Source of the DNA: Dromaius novaehollandiae | Taxonomy: Eukaryota > Chordata > Aves > Casuariiformes > Dromaiidae | NCBI RefSeq assembly: GCF_036370855.1 | Contig: NC_088110.1 | Location: forward strand, 19,835,501 to 19,899,500 | Length of the DNA stretch: 64,000 bases | Reading direction: 5' to 3' | In this document: one piece after another, positions 36,556 through 48,534 of the stretch | How positions within the stretch are numbered: the first letter of the stretch is position 1 | Layout of the letters: each line of letters starts with the position of its first letter | Notes under the pieces: generated by a model | Database searches by the model: none | Told to the model about the DNA's origin: nothing | The model's input: only the letters and a program-made list of their open reading frames with translations | Made by a program: the position numbers and the translations under genes

Positions 36556-36588
36556 CCTTAACCTAACCTGTTACCCTAACCTAACCTG
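36556..36588. repeat. Telomere-like interstitial patch
   Basis: About five degenerate CCCTAA-type units: CCTTAACCTAACCTG followed by TTACCCTAACCTAACCTG. Only one unit is a perfect CCCTAA. It is too short to call an interstitial telomere with certainty. Confidence 0.5.
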
Positions 36589-39371
36589 ATGCAATTAGAA
36601 TGACACTGCCTTAGACCCTGCTTTGGGATGACAGATACTCCTTGATTTTTGCTCTTCATTGCATCAGTATGTTGTTATAAGTTCGTGGCCCCAAAGATGG
36701 ACTTTCCTGCCTAATTAGATTCCAAGAGTAAGTTAGGGGTAACGCAGCTGTGGCCTGCTTTATCCTAGGGTTTAAAAAGGAAGGAATTATTTTCCTATCC
36801 TTAGAAGTGAGTTTGAACTGGAAGTTTTTGCTGTTTTCACTTTTTCGCCACCGTTGGAAGTGTGGTGGGAGAGCCCCTTCCCACAGGATTTCTCCGGGAG
36901 GTTCAGTTCTGTGGCTGTGCTTCAGGTTCTGTGATGGAGCAAAAAGAGAAATGTCGACTCTTTCTTTCTGCCTGTGTTTTACCATTTGGAAAATATTGTT
37001 TTCTGAATTGGAGAGCATTAGAATAACCTCACTTAAGGGGGGGACAGCCATCATCATGCCCATCCATATCTCTGTGCTACTTTCTAAAGAGCACCTGGAA
37101 GGAAGGAATCCTTCACAAAATGTCTTTGGCTAAATCACACCCTGTTTCCCACGTGTAACATAAATATTTCTGTAAAGGGGATTTTTGGGGGGTGACCCTG
37201 GGATCTGCATGTGTGAGCAGCACTGAGGATGCAGATTAAGGCCCTGGTTAAACACATTTAGAGCTGTGCTTGCTCTTTGCAGAATCGTTGGTCCGTCTTT
37301 GCTGAGGGCCTGCGTGAGTGCAGCCGGCTGCTGGACGAGGAAGCGTTGCTCGGACCTGGAATGACACTAGCTCAAAAGCAGAACAGGCCAGGAAATCTGA
37401 ACGTTTGGAGGGCACAGGGAGTGCACGCTCAGCAGTTTCTCCTAGATTCTTCCACCACGCCCCCACGGTACCAGTTTATTAAAGAGACTTGGAAAAAAAA
37501 AACTAGTTCTTGCCAGTCGAGGTGACTCCTATCACAGCTATGACAGGTTTATTCCATTTGCAAGTCAAAACAAGTTTCTCTTCTCTCTTGGAGGTACATA
37601 ATTATCAAGATCATCCTCATTGCTACACCCGCTACCATTGCCTATAATCTTTTGGTATTTGCACTTTCCTGGCACGGTTCTGATTGGCAAAACAAAGCTT
37701 GCATGTGTGATAAGTTTAGCATAATAGACTCTTCTCGTTAGCACTGGATGCCATGAATCAGAGAATGATTAAGTGATTTGCCCAAAGCACAAAGTAGACT
37801 TGGTGGTTCTGCACTGCAGTCCCAGTGAATCATGAGTGTCACTAAAATCACAAATATTACTTAAAAATAAATCGAAAACAATCATAAATATCAGAAGTTT
37901 TAAGTTGCATTGCGGAGCTCAAGCTATTACCGTTTTCTTTTTCTTACTTTTTTTTACAACTAAAAACTTCTAAAAACTTGATGTTAAAAAGGGAGAAAAG
38001 CAGAAATCATCCTGTAATCAGAGGCTACCTGATTTCTGTGAAGTTCTTGAACCCTGACAACACCGCAAGTCGTCATCTCAGGTTCTGCCCTTTTCTCTCC
38101 TTGCTTTCTGACTCAACAGCTCACGATACCGTGCTCATTCCTAATCGGCAATTAAAAGCCGCCTTGAACACCATGAGCACCTTGAGCACTTTGAGCATGG
38201 TCAGGGTGACAGTGCTGCTGCTGCTGAGCCGTTACTAGAAACGCAGCTGAGATGGAGAGAAACGGTCCAGCAACAAGGACCGGAGGACTGCGAATCGGCT
38301 CCAGGTGCCCCCAGTTCTGGTCCTTGCTTTTCTCCGCGCTTTCTGTGCGGCTGTTGGCGAGACAGAGAGAGACGGGTTTGTCAAGGTGCCAGGAAGTCGT
38401 TCAGGACCATCCCCTGATCTCCTGACTTCAAAGCAGCCTGTGCTTTGGAGGATATACTTCTCTGTCCTGCTGCCTGTTTCTAGACAGGAGAAAACAGAGC
38501 TGCCGCGTCACGGGCTGGCGGTCGGAGGCGTTCATCAGTAACGACTGTCAGGCTCTCGCCCCGCGCTAAGAGGGGCTGTTCGTACCTGCGTGAGCTCTGG
38601 ATGTTTTTTGGGGGGCCACCAAGACTGGGTGTGGAGCAGGGGAAGGGAGAACATGCCACCAGTACAGGTGGCTGGTAACTTTGGGACCGGAAGGGTTTTG
38701 TTTTCAGCTGCTTGCGTTTGCAAAAGCCTGCTGACTTCTTTGGTGAGATAAGCACGATTTTTTGCACTATTCCTGCTCCACCACTTGCCCCTGGCTGTAG
38801 GGACAGACAAATACCTCCTTTTGCCACAGGCCCCAGGACGACGCAAAGAGATCTCGCCCTTAACGCTTCAGTAGCCAGTGATGTTGCTGGGAGGAGGAAG
38901 TGTGAGCGAGATGAAACTGTTCCAGCGCTTGAGCCCTCCCTCCTCACCGTCGTTGCTCTTCTGGTCATCCTAATCCTCTTCTATTTCTCCGCAGAACCTT
39001 TGTGCAGCAGTCTCCACGCTGCGAGCCTTGGGTACGTACCCCTGTGCTTCTGCTTCCTCCATGGAGCCTGCGTCCCTGCTCCTGCTAACCTAAACAGGCC
39101 GCTTCAGTGGCTTCACGCATCTCAATTTGCATCCACGAGGCTCGTTCGTAACAAATGACGCCGTACCCTCCTTGGAGGCTGCTCACCCAAAGCATCATGC
39201 AAACGGTATGCAAACCTCCCCTCGCCCGCGGGAGGTGAACCGTGCCTCAGCGCCGGTTTTGCTGCTGCATGGCCAGAGGCTCGGAGGCCCCATCGTGCGA
39301 TGCACCGGCGATGCCCTGGGCGGGCTCACAGGAGGGCAGAGGCTGCAGGAGCACTGCTAGCTTCCAGAAAT
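36589..39371. other. Intergenic, nothing coding recognised
   Basis: Contains the decayed retroposon at 37745-37815 and a small decamer-like repetition near 38170-38205 (GAGCACCTT / GAGCACTTT / GAGCATGGT). Short ORFs on both strands have no recognised homology. Confidence 0.6.
37745..37815 (+). mobile_element. Ancient amniote SINE/LINE remnant (MIR/L3-like)
   Basis: The phrase TTAAGTGATTTGCCCAAAGC followed by ACAAAGTAGACTTGGTGG resembles the 'AGTGACTTGCCCAAGGTCAC' core shared by very old tetrapod retroposons. The match is from memory and heavily decayed; the family name is uncertain. Confidence 0.4.
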
Positions 39372-39379
39372 TCATAGGT

Positions 39380-40540
39380 TCACGATGCTGAGGACACCGT
39401 GAGCGCTCAGCACCAGGGGATTGCGTGGCACAGCCTGAGCCTCCACGCCGTCCTCCACCACCTCCTCGCCCGCGGACGCAGCGCAGCCCTGCTCCAGCGC
39501 GGCTGCCCCGGGGCCGGCGGTGCCTGCGGAGGCCGCGGCGGTGCAGGCGCGCGAGGCCTCGGCTGCGTGCTGCAGACCGAGCATCTCCGGCTGCCGGCCG
39601 CTCGCACGCCGTGCCACATCCCGCTTCCCCAACGCCCTTTCAGTATGAGCACCCAGGCCCTGCGGCTGCCGGGACGGGGAAGTCTCCTCGGAGCCGTCGG
39701 CGTTGCCGGCGGCTGGCTGGGTCGCTGCCTTTCCGCCTCTCCCCCTGGGCCCTGGCCTGCGCCTTTCTGCCCCCCCCCTTTTTTTTCCCCTTGAAAAGGC
39801 TGAGCCAGGCTGTACCTCGGGGTCACCGTTAGTGAACCCCGAAATGCTTCCCTTAAGCTCCTCGCTGTTTCGGTTGTCGTGCTGGAGAAGGAGCAGCAGC
39901 ATCGCGCAGGCGGGACGGAGGAAGGGGTGGTCGTGATTTATATCCCGAGCCCTGAAGGGAGCCGGAGGCTGGGTCCCTTCCTCCGCCGCAGGGGCACCGC
40001 ACCAGGACACAGATCCACGTCTCCCTCGTCCCAGCTCGCAGCCCAGCTCAGGCTCGCGGTGAGGTTTCCGCGAAAGGTGCTTTCGCCAGGCTCTTTGCTC
40101 CCAAATTTGGTGTAGTTTTCTTGTAATCGTGCCGCCCCCTCCCCGGCTGCTTGTGCCTGCCGCCCTGCTACGGCTGAAAGCCCCGCGCGAGCGCAGGGAC
40201 GAGCCCCACGCGCCGCTCTGGGAGCAGCCGGGCTGCCCGCACCGCCGGGCTTGGAGCAGGTTATGTACTGCGCAGTCAAACCTCCGTCTGTTTTGTGCTA
40301 ACCTCCCGTGCGGGCAAGTAACTACCTTGCTCAGAGTGACTTGCCCACTTGAATGCGGACAGGTACGTGGTCTCCCAGCTGGGCCGTTGTTCGGAGCTAC
40401 GCGGTGCTCAGCCATCCCAGCCCTGCCAAGCCGGAGTTTTATCTCCGCCTCTGCGAGGCGAGCTGTGGAGTGCAAACCATGCCGGTGTGTCTGCAGGTCT
40501 GTGCCGAGGAGGGGATCCCGGGAGCTCGATACTTCTGTTT
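39380..40540. promoter_or_regulatory. CpG-rich block (orphan CpG island candidate)
   Basis: About 1.1 kb of high GC with frequent CG dinucleotides, densest at 39460-39620 and 40130-40260, unlike the AT-rich surroundings. It lies 13 kb upstream of the CMIP CpG island and 21 kb past the GAN stop. It contains a 453-codon minus-strand ORF (39372-40733) that is Ala/Arg/Gly-rich, has no recognised domain and overlaps opposite-strand frames of more than 100 codons, so I do not call a gene. A strong donor-like ACAG/GTACGTG occurs on the + strand at 40359-40369. It may be an unlinked promoter, an enhancer or only a GC-rich patch. Confidence 0.45.
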
Positions 40541-40733
40541 CCCAACGACTCATTATTATTATGTAGCTTGCGTTGCCCCACCGCTTGGAGATAAGAAATG
40601 CCGGGGGTTTGCAGGTCGCTTGTGTTTTGTACGAGAGCACAGGATGATCCCAACGTGTGTGTAGATGTGTGCAGCAGGGAAGTGGCATTCCAGTGGCGAT
40701 CACGCACTGCTTGTAATCCAGCCTTTCTTCCAA

Positions 40734-42650
40734 AATCTCACCCCAAACCTGTCACTAGGCAAACAGGGCATCCCCTCAAGCACTTTCCGCTGCTCGCGGG
40801 CTTGGAGGAGGAGCTCGTGACTGCAGACGGCTCTGTTAGTGCAGCAAATTCCAGCGGCTCTCGAGCTGCTTTCTCCATGCTTTTATCTCAGGTGTGCAAG
40901 GTAATCCTTTGCTTTCACTTAATAGCCCCAACAACCAAGCAGAGGTGGGGGAATTGCTGGCTAATTACATGTTCGTTTGATAGACTGCACGTAAGTGACT
41001 GCAAATGCTTGCGCATTTTAATAACTCTTGAAGCTGCATTCCAGTCCTTCTGGTTAGATGTCCTTTCTGCTCCACTGCTGAACAAAGGAGGCAATTTTAT
41101 CAGTTGCCTAAGCATGAGAGATTCTGTGGCTTCCTTAAACAGAAGCTGTCAAAAATAGGTTAAAAAAATCTCCTCACTTTCTCCCCCTCAAACAGCCAGT
41201 GCTCGGTGCTGTCTGCAGGCAGGGGGGGTGGATTCGCTGCTGCTCAGGAATGGAGATGACCCTCGTTCAGCCCCGACTCGCCCTGTGGGCAGGGATGACC
41301 CAGAAGAGAGCTGTGAAGAGCACGGGGAGCGCTGGGTGAGAGGAGGCACTTCTGCCTTATGAGTGAATTAAAATGTGTTTGATTACCAGATGGATCCAGG
41401 GCATCACCGCAAAGCTCAGCCCGGCGTATGAAGTCTTACATTTAAAAGGATGTCTGGATCCAGGGGTTTGAACGTCTATGTCTACCTCATCCCTGCTTTT
41501 GAGCTAACTCCTGGGCTAACGCACACCGCCGCATTACACGCTGACATCTGGGCCTCTGTGCTGCAGGCCACTTTGTCCCAGGCTTTGGTTTTCACAAGGG
41601 AACTTGGCTCCGAGGCTGCTCCGCTGACGCCGGCTCCCCCCGGGCTGCCTGCACGGTGGGGACCGGCTCCGTGGTGGCTGCTGCCAAGCGCAGCAGGGCC
41701 AAGGCTGGGTGCAGAGCACCCGGCGGGCGTCATCTGGCAGGACGGGGCACGGGGTTTCTGGCTTTGCCACTAATAGTCCTGCCATTAGCGTGTGAGACAG
41801 CCAAAACAAGGGTTTTTCTGACTGTTCTGGAGATCCAAATCAGATGGTGCAGGTGACTTCAGAGGAACGCAGGCCAGGCTTTGGATATCTTTGCTTACAT
41901 TCAGAACTAGCTTTAAAAAATGCTGGTAATAAACAACAAAATGTTGCTTACTTTAGCCAGTTGCCTTGAATACACGCTCTCTCTTCTGTTTTCTGTATTT
42001 TTGTACTCAATTTGACCACGGTATCTGACTGACTTCCAGTTAGGCAGTAGTCAACCTGACTAATATTTGTCATCACCTGTGAGCTAAATATAATCTGGAT
42101 TTTATCTACCCCATAGTATTTCTTTAACAGCTTCTCTGATGTGACTTTTTCCTGGAAAAAAAAAATGTTGCTGTCCTTACGCAAAATAAATACAATCTTT
42201 CTGTGTTCTTGCCACATTTAGATCTATATATATCTCTGTACACAGAGGCGATATCAGCTTGGGAATTGGCATGCTGAGGGTAAATAAATGAATTTACAGT
42301 AAAGCCTGGTTATTGTTTTTAAAGACCTATTGAAAGGAGAAGAGTGTGCTTAATTTTCTCCCATAATCTCATTTCAAGATGTGCAGCTCAGAAGGGTCTG
42401 TCAGAGAGGGCCCGTAGTTTTATCTCTGCTCTGCAGTGCACAAGCTGGAGGACAGACAGGTCTTTAACCCTCGGCCACGGCCACGAGGAGAGGCCGTAGG
42501 CAGTGCGGGTCCCAGGGCGCTGCTCCCTTGCGCGGCAGCGGAAAGGGCTGCTCCCGGGCCCTGTTTGCTCTGCTCACCACACCCCTGCTCGCTGCCCGCC
42601 GCCGTCCCAATCGCAGCGGCGGCCAGGCCTGCTTCCTGGGGAAAACAATA
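40734..42650. other. Intergenic, nothing recognised
   Basis: Mixed composition with short ORFs on both strands, none with a recognisable domain. No structured RNA or repeat seen. Confidence 0.6.
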
Positions 42651-42775
42651 GCCCTGGACGACACGACACGCCACGACACGCCGTAGCCCCGGACGACACG
42701 ACACGACACGACACGCCGTAGCCCCGGACGACACGACACGACACGACACGCCGTAGCCCCGGACGACACGCCGCC
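42651..42775. repeat. 35-bp GC-rich minisatellite, about 3.6 copies
   Basis: Units start at 42651, 42686, 42721 and 42756 (the last partial). Units 2 and 3 are identical; unit 1 differs at a few positions. Each unit is GCCCCGG followed by a nested 5-bp ACGAC/ACACG repetition and ends CGCCGTA. Because 35 is not a multiple of 3, all repeats are read in rotating frames; two minus-strand frames stay open through them. Confidence 0.92.
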
Positions 42776-45700
42776 GCGGAGGCAGCGGGACCACGGCCGC
42801 GCGCCCGGCACCCGCGGGGGACGCTGCTTCTGAGCGTAGCGGGGCGGCTGGTAACGGCGTGTGCAAAGGACTTACTTGAAGGACATCAAATTAGGGGACG
42901 CTTCTCTGGGAACCGTCCGGAAAAGAATAAGCATGGACATGATCACCAAGGGTTTATGTTAGCGTGAATTTCGACGGGGAAGCTAGTTTGTAAATCTCCA
43001 GCTGTCTCAGGATTTGAATCATGTTTTTCTTTATTTGCACCAAGGGGTACTATTTTGTTGCAGTAAATATTTTCATTAGGCAGTGTTTTCAAGGACTGTA
43101 TGCAGGAGCTAAGACGTCAGTTCTTCAGTTTCTTTCACCTCACCTAGGAAATACCCGTGACAGCCACAGCTGACGTTATTTGTGTATAATGGTGCGAGAG
43201 TCAATCCGTCCCTCTGCAAACAGAGGCTCTATAGCAGATGTCCCAGGTGCTTCCCAGCCACTATACTGGATCGTAGCCAAAACGCCACGGAGGGCCCAGC
43301 ACTTCCACGTGCAAACGGTTTTGTGTTCACAGCGTCTGGTTAACAAGTGCCAATGCAAGTTAGGTGGGAGCAGCATTGCTGTCCTTCGAAAACCTGGCTG
43401 CCAGTGACAAAAATTTGCGATACTTTCTGGCGTAGCAAGACACATCCATTGGATGGGTGCAGAAAACTCTGTAGCGAGCTATCTGGGACGTGTACCAGCT
43501 TCCAAAATAGGAATGATCTTTTTCTTGCTCCAGATGGAACATGTCTGGTAGCCAGGCTCTGGTCACTGCTGTTGCCCCGTGCTTACAGGCGTGAGGTGCC
43601 CTGCGTCCCGTTGCTTATACCGCCCTCAATTAATCCAATATTCCAAAGATCTACCTCATTAATACAGGTTAGAAATAATTTTCCCTAACTCTTACAGTTT
43701 CCAAGGGAATCTCGGGTGTACCTTGGGAAGGTTCTCCCTCCCTGCTTCCATCCTTCCGGATCAGATTATATCTGGCTCCGTTGCTTTGTCAGCCTTTAGA
43801 TAATTTACTGTTCCCATCTCTTCCAGCATGATCTATATGATCCTCTCCTGGGACATTTTAATGTGTGGAATAAACTCCCCCATCTCCCACACTGAGGCAG
43901 ATCGTTAACTGTAGCCAAATCTACCCTTTTTCTCAGTAAATTATCCATTACTGTCTCCTCCTTCCTTTCCTTGGTTTTAACTAACAACCTCATGAAATGT
44001 CTGACTCCTTGCTTTTTCTAGGGAAAATTTTTAAACAAAACCACATTCAGACACAGAGAGAGGCACAGACATATACACACAAAACACGAACAATGCACGC
44101 TCACAGACAACCAACAGCGTGCTCACAGAGACAGGCTTCTACAGAGACACAGTGACGTAAATCAACACCCAGAAGCATTTATTAAATTACCCAGATATAT
44201 ACACAGAGAGACAGGCAGATGGGTTAAGGCTGCAGTTTTGCTGGTGGATGAACAAAAACAACACTTAAATGCCCACCGGAGAGTATTTTGGAAAAGCAGG
44301 GGCAGTAGCAGCACCAGATATTAAAGGTGATACCTCTTTATTCACTTTTTTGGATTAATCGGCCTATCCTAAGAAATGGCAAATGCTGCTGCACGCCAAG
44401 TGTTAACCCATCTGCTTCCATAATCAAAATCAGTGTGAAAACAGCATAGCAGTCTTTCCCAAAATCATTGTGTTCCCAAGCGATGAGTGATTCCAGGAAT
44501 TGCATCCCTAACTCCTGCTTTTGATTGCTCTGGGTAGCCCCTGCCTTCCTTTTTTCTTTCTTAAATATATGAAAACAAACTAATGAGCCTGCCACGATTG
44601 CCATAACTCTCCTTTGGATATTAATTTACAGGTGCTCAAATCCATTAACACAGAGCTGGTTCTTTGACCTTGAAATGGCTTCCTTCCCAGCGGGCTGTAT
44701 CCTGTGCGGCTTAGGAAATGGATCACTGTATTTCTTGTGTACATTCATGTGAAGAATTATTCCCAGAACTGCAGCTACACAGCACCTGCTCTATTGACTA
44801 CACTTCTCCCTGAACGCCCACAGTCCTCGGGGTGAGGGGCACTAGGAAATACTGCAATTCAGTCATGGCTGGTACTTGGTTACCCCCGCTTACTGCTAAG
44901 CTAACTGTAATCTCCATATGATATCCAGATGATGTTGAATCGTGGGATTCACCTAAATCTTCAGTATGCTTATACCAAATTATCATTTGTGTGATACGAT
45001 GCCTTTAAACACTCCCTGTTAAACCAATTCTGCTACCTCTACTTGCCCCTTTCCACGTGGTACATCAGTCCCACTAACTTCACCCAACAGTTTCTTCATT
45101 CCTTGTCCCACTGTTAAAATTTGGATATTGTTTAGAACCGTTCTGATCTTTGGGAGGCCGAGCCCCAGCCGGGTGTGCTCACGAGCAAGACCTGGCGCGC
45201 ACGATGCCTTCCTCCTGCCGCTGTTGATGATGATAGCCCAGCCCGACCCCACAGAGCGCTCCTTGCCGGGACCGGCGCCCGCAGCTCCTCCCTTTCTTCC
45301 CGTCACCTGTGTGGATGTGGTAAACAAACGCCGACTGATACCTGCGCTGGTGCAATTTGCTGGTGGGGTTAACCGGTTCGCAAGTTGTTTTTCACCGACA
45401 GCTGTACCATCCCTCGTGCTCTCAAAGTCCTACTAAAGGCCTCAAGAGCTTGTGCTGGATAGGTGATTCTTCTTCTGTGATCTTATATTCTTCTGCGTTG
45501 CATCTTCAAGTTTTCCACAGTGTCAATGAAAAGCTTGATCAAGATGTACTCCTTTTAGCCTCCTGCTTTCATGTTATGAAAGAATAGCCTTATACACTGG
45601 AAGGCAAATTGATACAGCATAGAAAATGTCTCCATTTTGCAATCTTGTGGTAGCCCAGAAATTCTGATTTTTGTGGTCAGCCACAGCCTTGGGCATTACC

Positions 45701-46149
45701 AAAGCTACATGCATTTCTTTGTCTGTTTCTCCCCCTTTTCTTTTTCTGGTTACGATGTTTGAGGCATTTATTCTAGCTATATAGCTAGTCTGTCCATGTG
45801 GGTGAAAGCCACCATTACTGACCATCTGCTCTCTTCACAGAACTCTCCAGTGTCATCTTCTTGCTCTGCCGCTTGTCATCTGGGGACTGTCCTAAGCGAA
45901 TCACTGCCATTCCCTTACTTGCTGTTCCCCCTTGGACTGTGGTGCCTCCAAGGATGTTATAGTTCCAAGAAATCAGCCATGCTCAGCTGAGGGACAGGTG
46001 GAAATTGTTAATATATTAAGGTGTGTAGTTACCAAAGCACACCCAAACAACCAATTTTTTTAGTTGTATCTGGGAATATAAAAACTGTGAGAGATAACAG
46101 AATGCTAAACTGATGCTTCTTTTTTGTCCTTTATATTTGTTTCCTTAGA
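42776..46149. other. Intergenic, partly low-complexity
   Basis: A 200-bp ACAC/AGAGAC-rich low-complexity stretch lies at 44040-44215. A small GC-rich patch lies at 45150-45310. The rest is mixed sequence with no recognised coding exon. Some of 44.2-45.1 kb has the look of old repeat-derived DNA, but I could not assign a family. Confidence 0.5.
44040..44215. repeat. ACAC/AGAGACA-rich low-complexity region
   Basis: Repeated CAGAGAGA, ACACACA and ACAGAGACA words recur irregularly along the stretch, for example CACAGAGAGAGGCACAGA and ACACAGAGAGACAGG. It is a degenerate purine/pyrimidine-biased repeat, not a clean microsatellite. Confidence 0.7.
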
Positions 46150-46235
46150 CTTCTTAGGCCAGGGACCATCTTACATATTTGCATAAGGTGCTTTGCACAA
46201 ACAAGCCAGGAGCACTAGATGATGTGCACGGTCAT
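46150..46235 (+). mobile_element. Ancient amniote retroposon remnant
   Basis: The string TAGGCCAGGGACCATCTTAC, then GGTGCTTTGCACAA, resembles the 'GGCAGGGACTGTC ... GTGCCTAGCACA' core seen in old CR1/L3-type tails of reptiles and birds. Heavily diverged; assignment from memory. Confidence 0.4.
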
Positions 46236-47959
46236 TGGATGGTAGTTCTTACTTCAACTTTTAACCCTGCTCATATTAAGGTTATGTTGGAAAATGACTG
46301 AGGACAGTTGGGAGAGTTTCATCTGCCTTTTGTGTAAGATACTTTATTGAAGTTACCGTAACACAGGAGTTTAATAATAAAAACAAGAAATAAGGATGTT
46401 ATTTTATCTTCTTTTTCTTGCTCCATGACAGTTCCTCACCAGTGAATTTGAAGATACTAATCCTGTTAATAGTTTTAATGCTCTTTCTCACTCTGCATTT
46501 TTTTTCCTGATCTTTTCAAAAATAATCTAAGTTCTTCAGCATTTCTTCCACTTCTGATTTCACTTCCCTGCTGTGTTGTTTCAGTGAATGAAAATACACT
46601 TCCCTGATTTTTGGACTACCTTTTTCCTTCTTAGTTGGTTCTCCTCTGTTTTGGAGAAACTTCACCTTGCTATGACAAGTTTACAGCTCTGCATGATCTC
46701 CCTTTTCCCTTCGTTTTAATTCTTATTTGCGTTATGAAGATATTTTATAAGTGTTAAGTCCTAGTAGTGCATTCTGGACTGAAGAGCACGCACTGTTTCG
46801 AATGACTGGTAGGACGTAACCTACTGATGAAACAGCAAATATCAGCTGGGGGGTGGGAGGATGAGGTAACACTAATGCAAACAGCTTAACAGAAATGGTG
46901 GCTTTTCACCAAGTGCAGCCCAATGAAAGCTTTTTACATACGTCTTGACAGAAGTAAGCACTAAAGGAAAAAGGGATGGGAGCCTGACAAGGTTTGTTGG
47001 GAGCTCTTTTTCCAGGGATTTTCCCACACCTGGGCATGTTGGTAGCCCTAGAAAAAGGCAGAGGTTGGTGGAGACTTATGACTGCTGTCATTAGGGGTAA
47101 ATGTGTGGGGATGACAGCTGATATCTTAGCTGCACTGATAGGGTACAGTAAAGCAGAGAAAACCTTTCAGGCTTTTCCCCCTCCCTTTGTATCTTCTGCT
47201 TCCTTCCTATCCACTTGTCTGTTTATTTTAGATGCCTCCGTGTTTCTGTGTGTCCAGTTCAGACTTAGACTTGAGATTATAGACTTCAGACTTCCTCTTT
47301 CTGCTTAAATAAATTCCTTCACCCCAGCAAGTCTGTTACTGTTCCTTATATTCAGATGTATTTTACCTCCTTTGTACAGTGCTTCATCCTTACAAAATGT
47401 ACTAGTATCACAGCAGGTAGGAGTCAGACTGGAGTGCTGTTCAGAGCAGCAGATGGCAGGCTGCTTCTAGCAATCGATGCCATCGGCTTCATCCCACATA
47501 GTCCTGTATCAGAACATCTGATGATAACAGGTGGGAAAAAAGTATGATTTCTGCACCCTTACAAGTGTGCGTTACGCCAGTAAGGAATCAAAAATACCTT
47601 TGTCACTAAAGTCTGTGTGGAGTGCATTTAGCCCTTTAATGTAATGTGTATCAGATGGGAAAGCAGGAACACAGTGACTGAGTAGTGCTGGTAACAGTAG
47701 AAATTGGAATGTCAGAGACTGAGATTTACAAGTTCACATCCAAGTCTGACTTTCCGTCTTACTATTCTACCTGTGAAGCTTTCCTCCAAAATAAAATAGG
47801 TTCAGACAGTGAGTGATGAGAAATTTGGGGAAAAGGAAGAGATGCTGGTAAATGCAATCTTAATTTTATGTAAGTATCTATGGTCGAATGGTGCCCTAAT
47901 CAAGCTCTTCTTTCCCATAAAGTGTCTATGAAACTGCTCCTTATAGGGTGTTTTTTTTA

Positions 47960-48060
47960 AAAAAAGCTTTATCTAGTTAGGTTTTAAATGTCCACCATTC
48001 CTTTTGGGAAACAATTCTGTTTCCCAGAGTTTTATGGATCCTCCTGACACAATGGCAATG
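47960..48060 (-). mobile_element. Possible decayed CR1-family remnant
   Basis: GTTAGGTTTTAAATGTCCAC then CATTCCTTTTGGGAAACAATTC has the sense of the reversed CR1 phrase about lines dropped 'in ... TCCCTTGGGAA..TTCCA'. The match is weak. Confidence 0.25.
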
Positions 48061-48503
48061 AACAATCGCAGGCCTTTTAGCATTATTGATGCAGCATCTC
48101 TTTTATGTTTTATATGTTTGCTCAAATTTGTTGTATTCCCCAGTTTCACCACAGAATAGTTTTAAAGTATTTTTAACAATGCAGCATTGTTATGAAAATG
48201 AGCTGACTAGTGAGTCTGATAGCAGGAATTTGCTCTGAGTCAACAGCAGCAATTTACAAGCATTGACTAATGAATCCCAAAATGCGCACAGCACCTCGTG
48301 AATAAGGCAAGAAAGCTCCATTATCTGTAATATGCATCAAGGATTCAAATATCAGAGGCACAAATGCCATATAAGAAGCTGAACGGATAGTGAATCCAAG
48401 CTGGGAATTCCTGGTGCTCGCTTCTCTGGTTGGAAAAAAAAAAATGTATTTCACAACTCTGTACAGATGTCTCTCAGGGACATGTTGACCAGACAATAGC
48501 AGC

Positions 48504-48530
<27 letters not shown>
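48504..48530. repeat. Poly(T) homopolymer, 27 nt
   Basis: Twenty-seven consecutive T residues. No interspersed element was recognised on its 5' or 3' side, so it could be a stand-alone simple repeat or the tail of an unrecognised minus-strand insertion. Confidence 0.85.

Positions 48531-48534
<4 letters not shown>

Noticed and set aside
39372..40733. 453-codon minus-strand ORF as a protein gene
   Set aside because: It is Ala/Arg/Gly/Ser-rich without a domain, in a CpG-rich block where opposite-strand frames are also open. No upstream promoter or splice structure ties it to a gene.
42420..42866. 148-codon repetitive minus-strand ORF
   Set aside because: The repeats in the peptide come from the 35-bp minisatellite, which by its period leaves frames open without selection.
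44040..45400. An LTR retrotransposon
   Set aside because: Low-complexity ACAC/AGAGAC sequence and some repeat-like texture were seen, but I found no paired terminal repeats, primer-binding site or pol-like frame.
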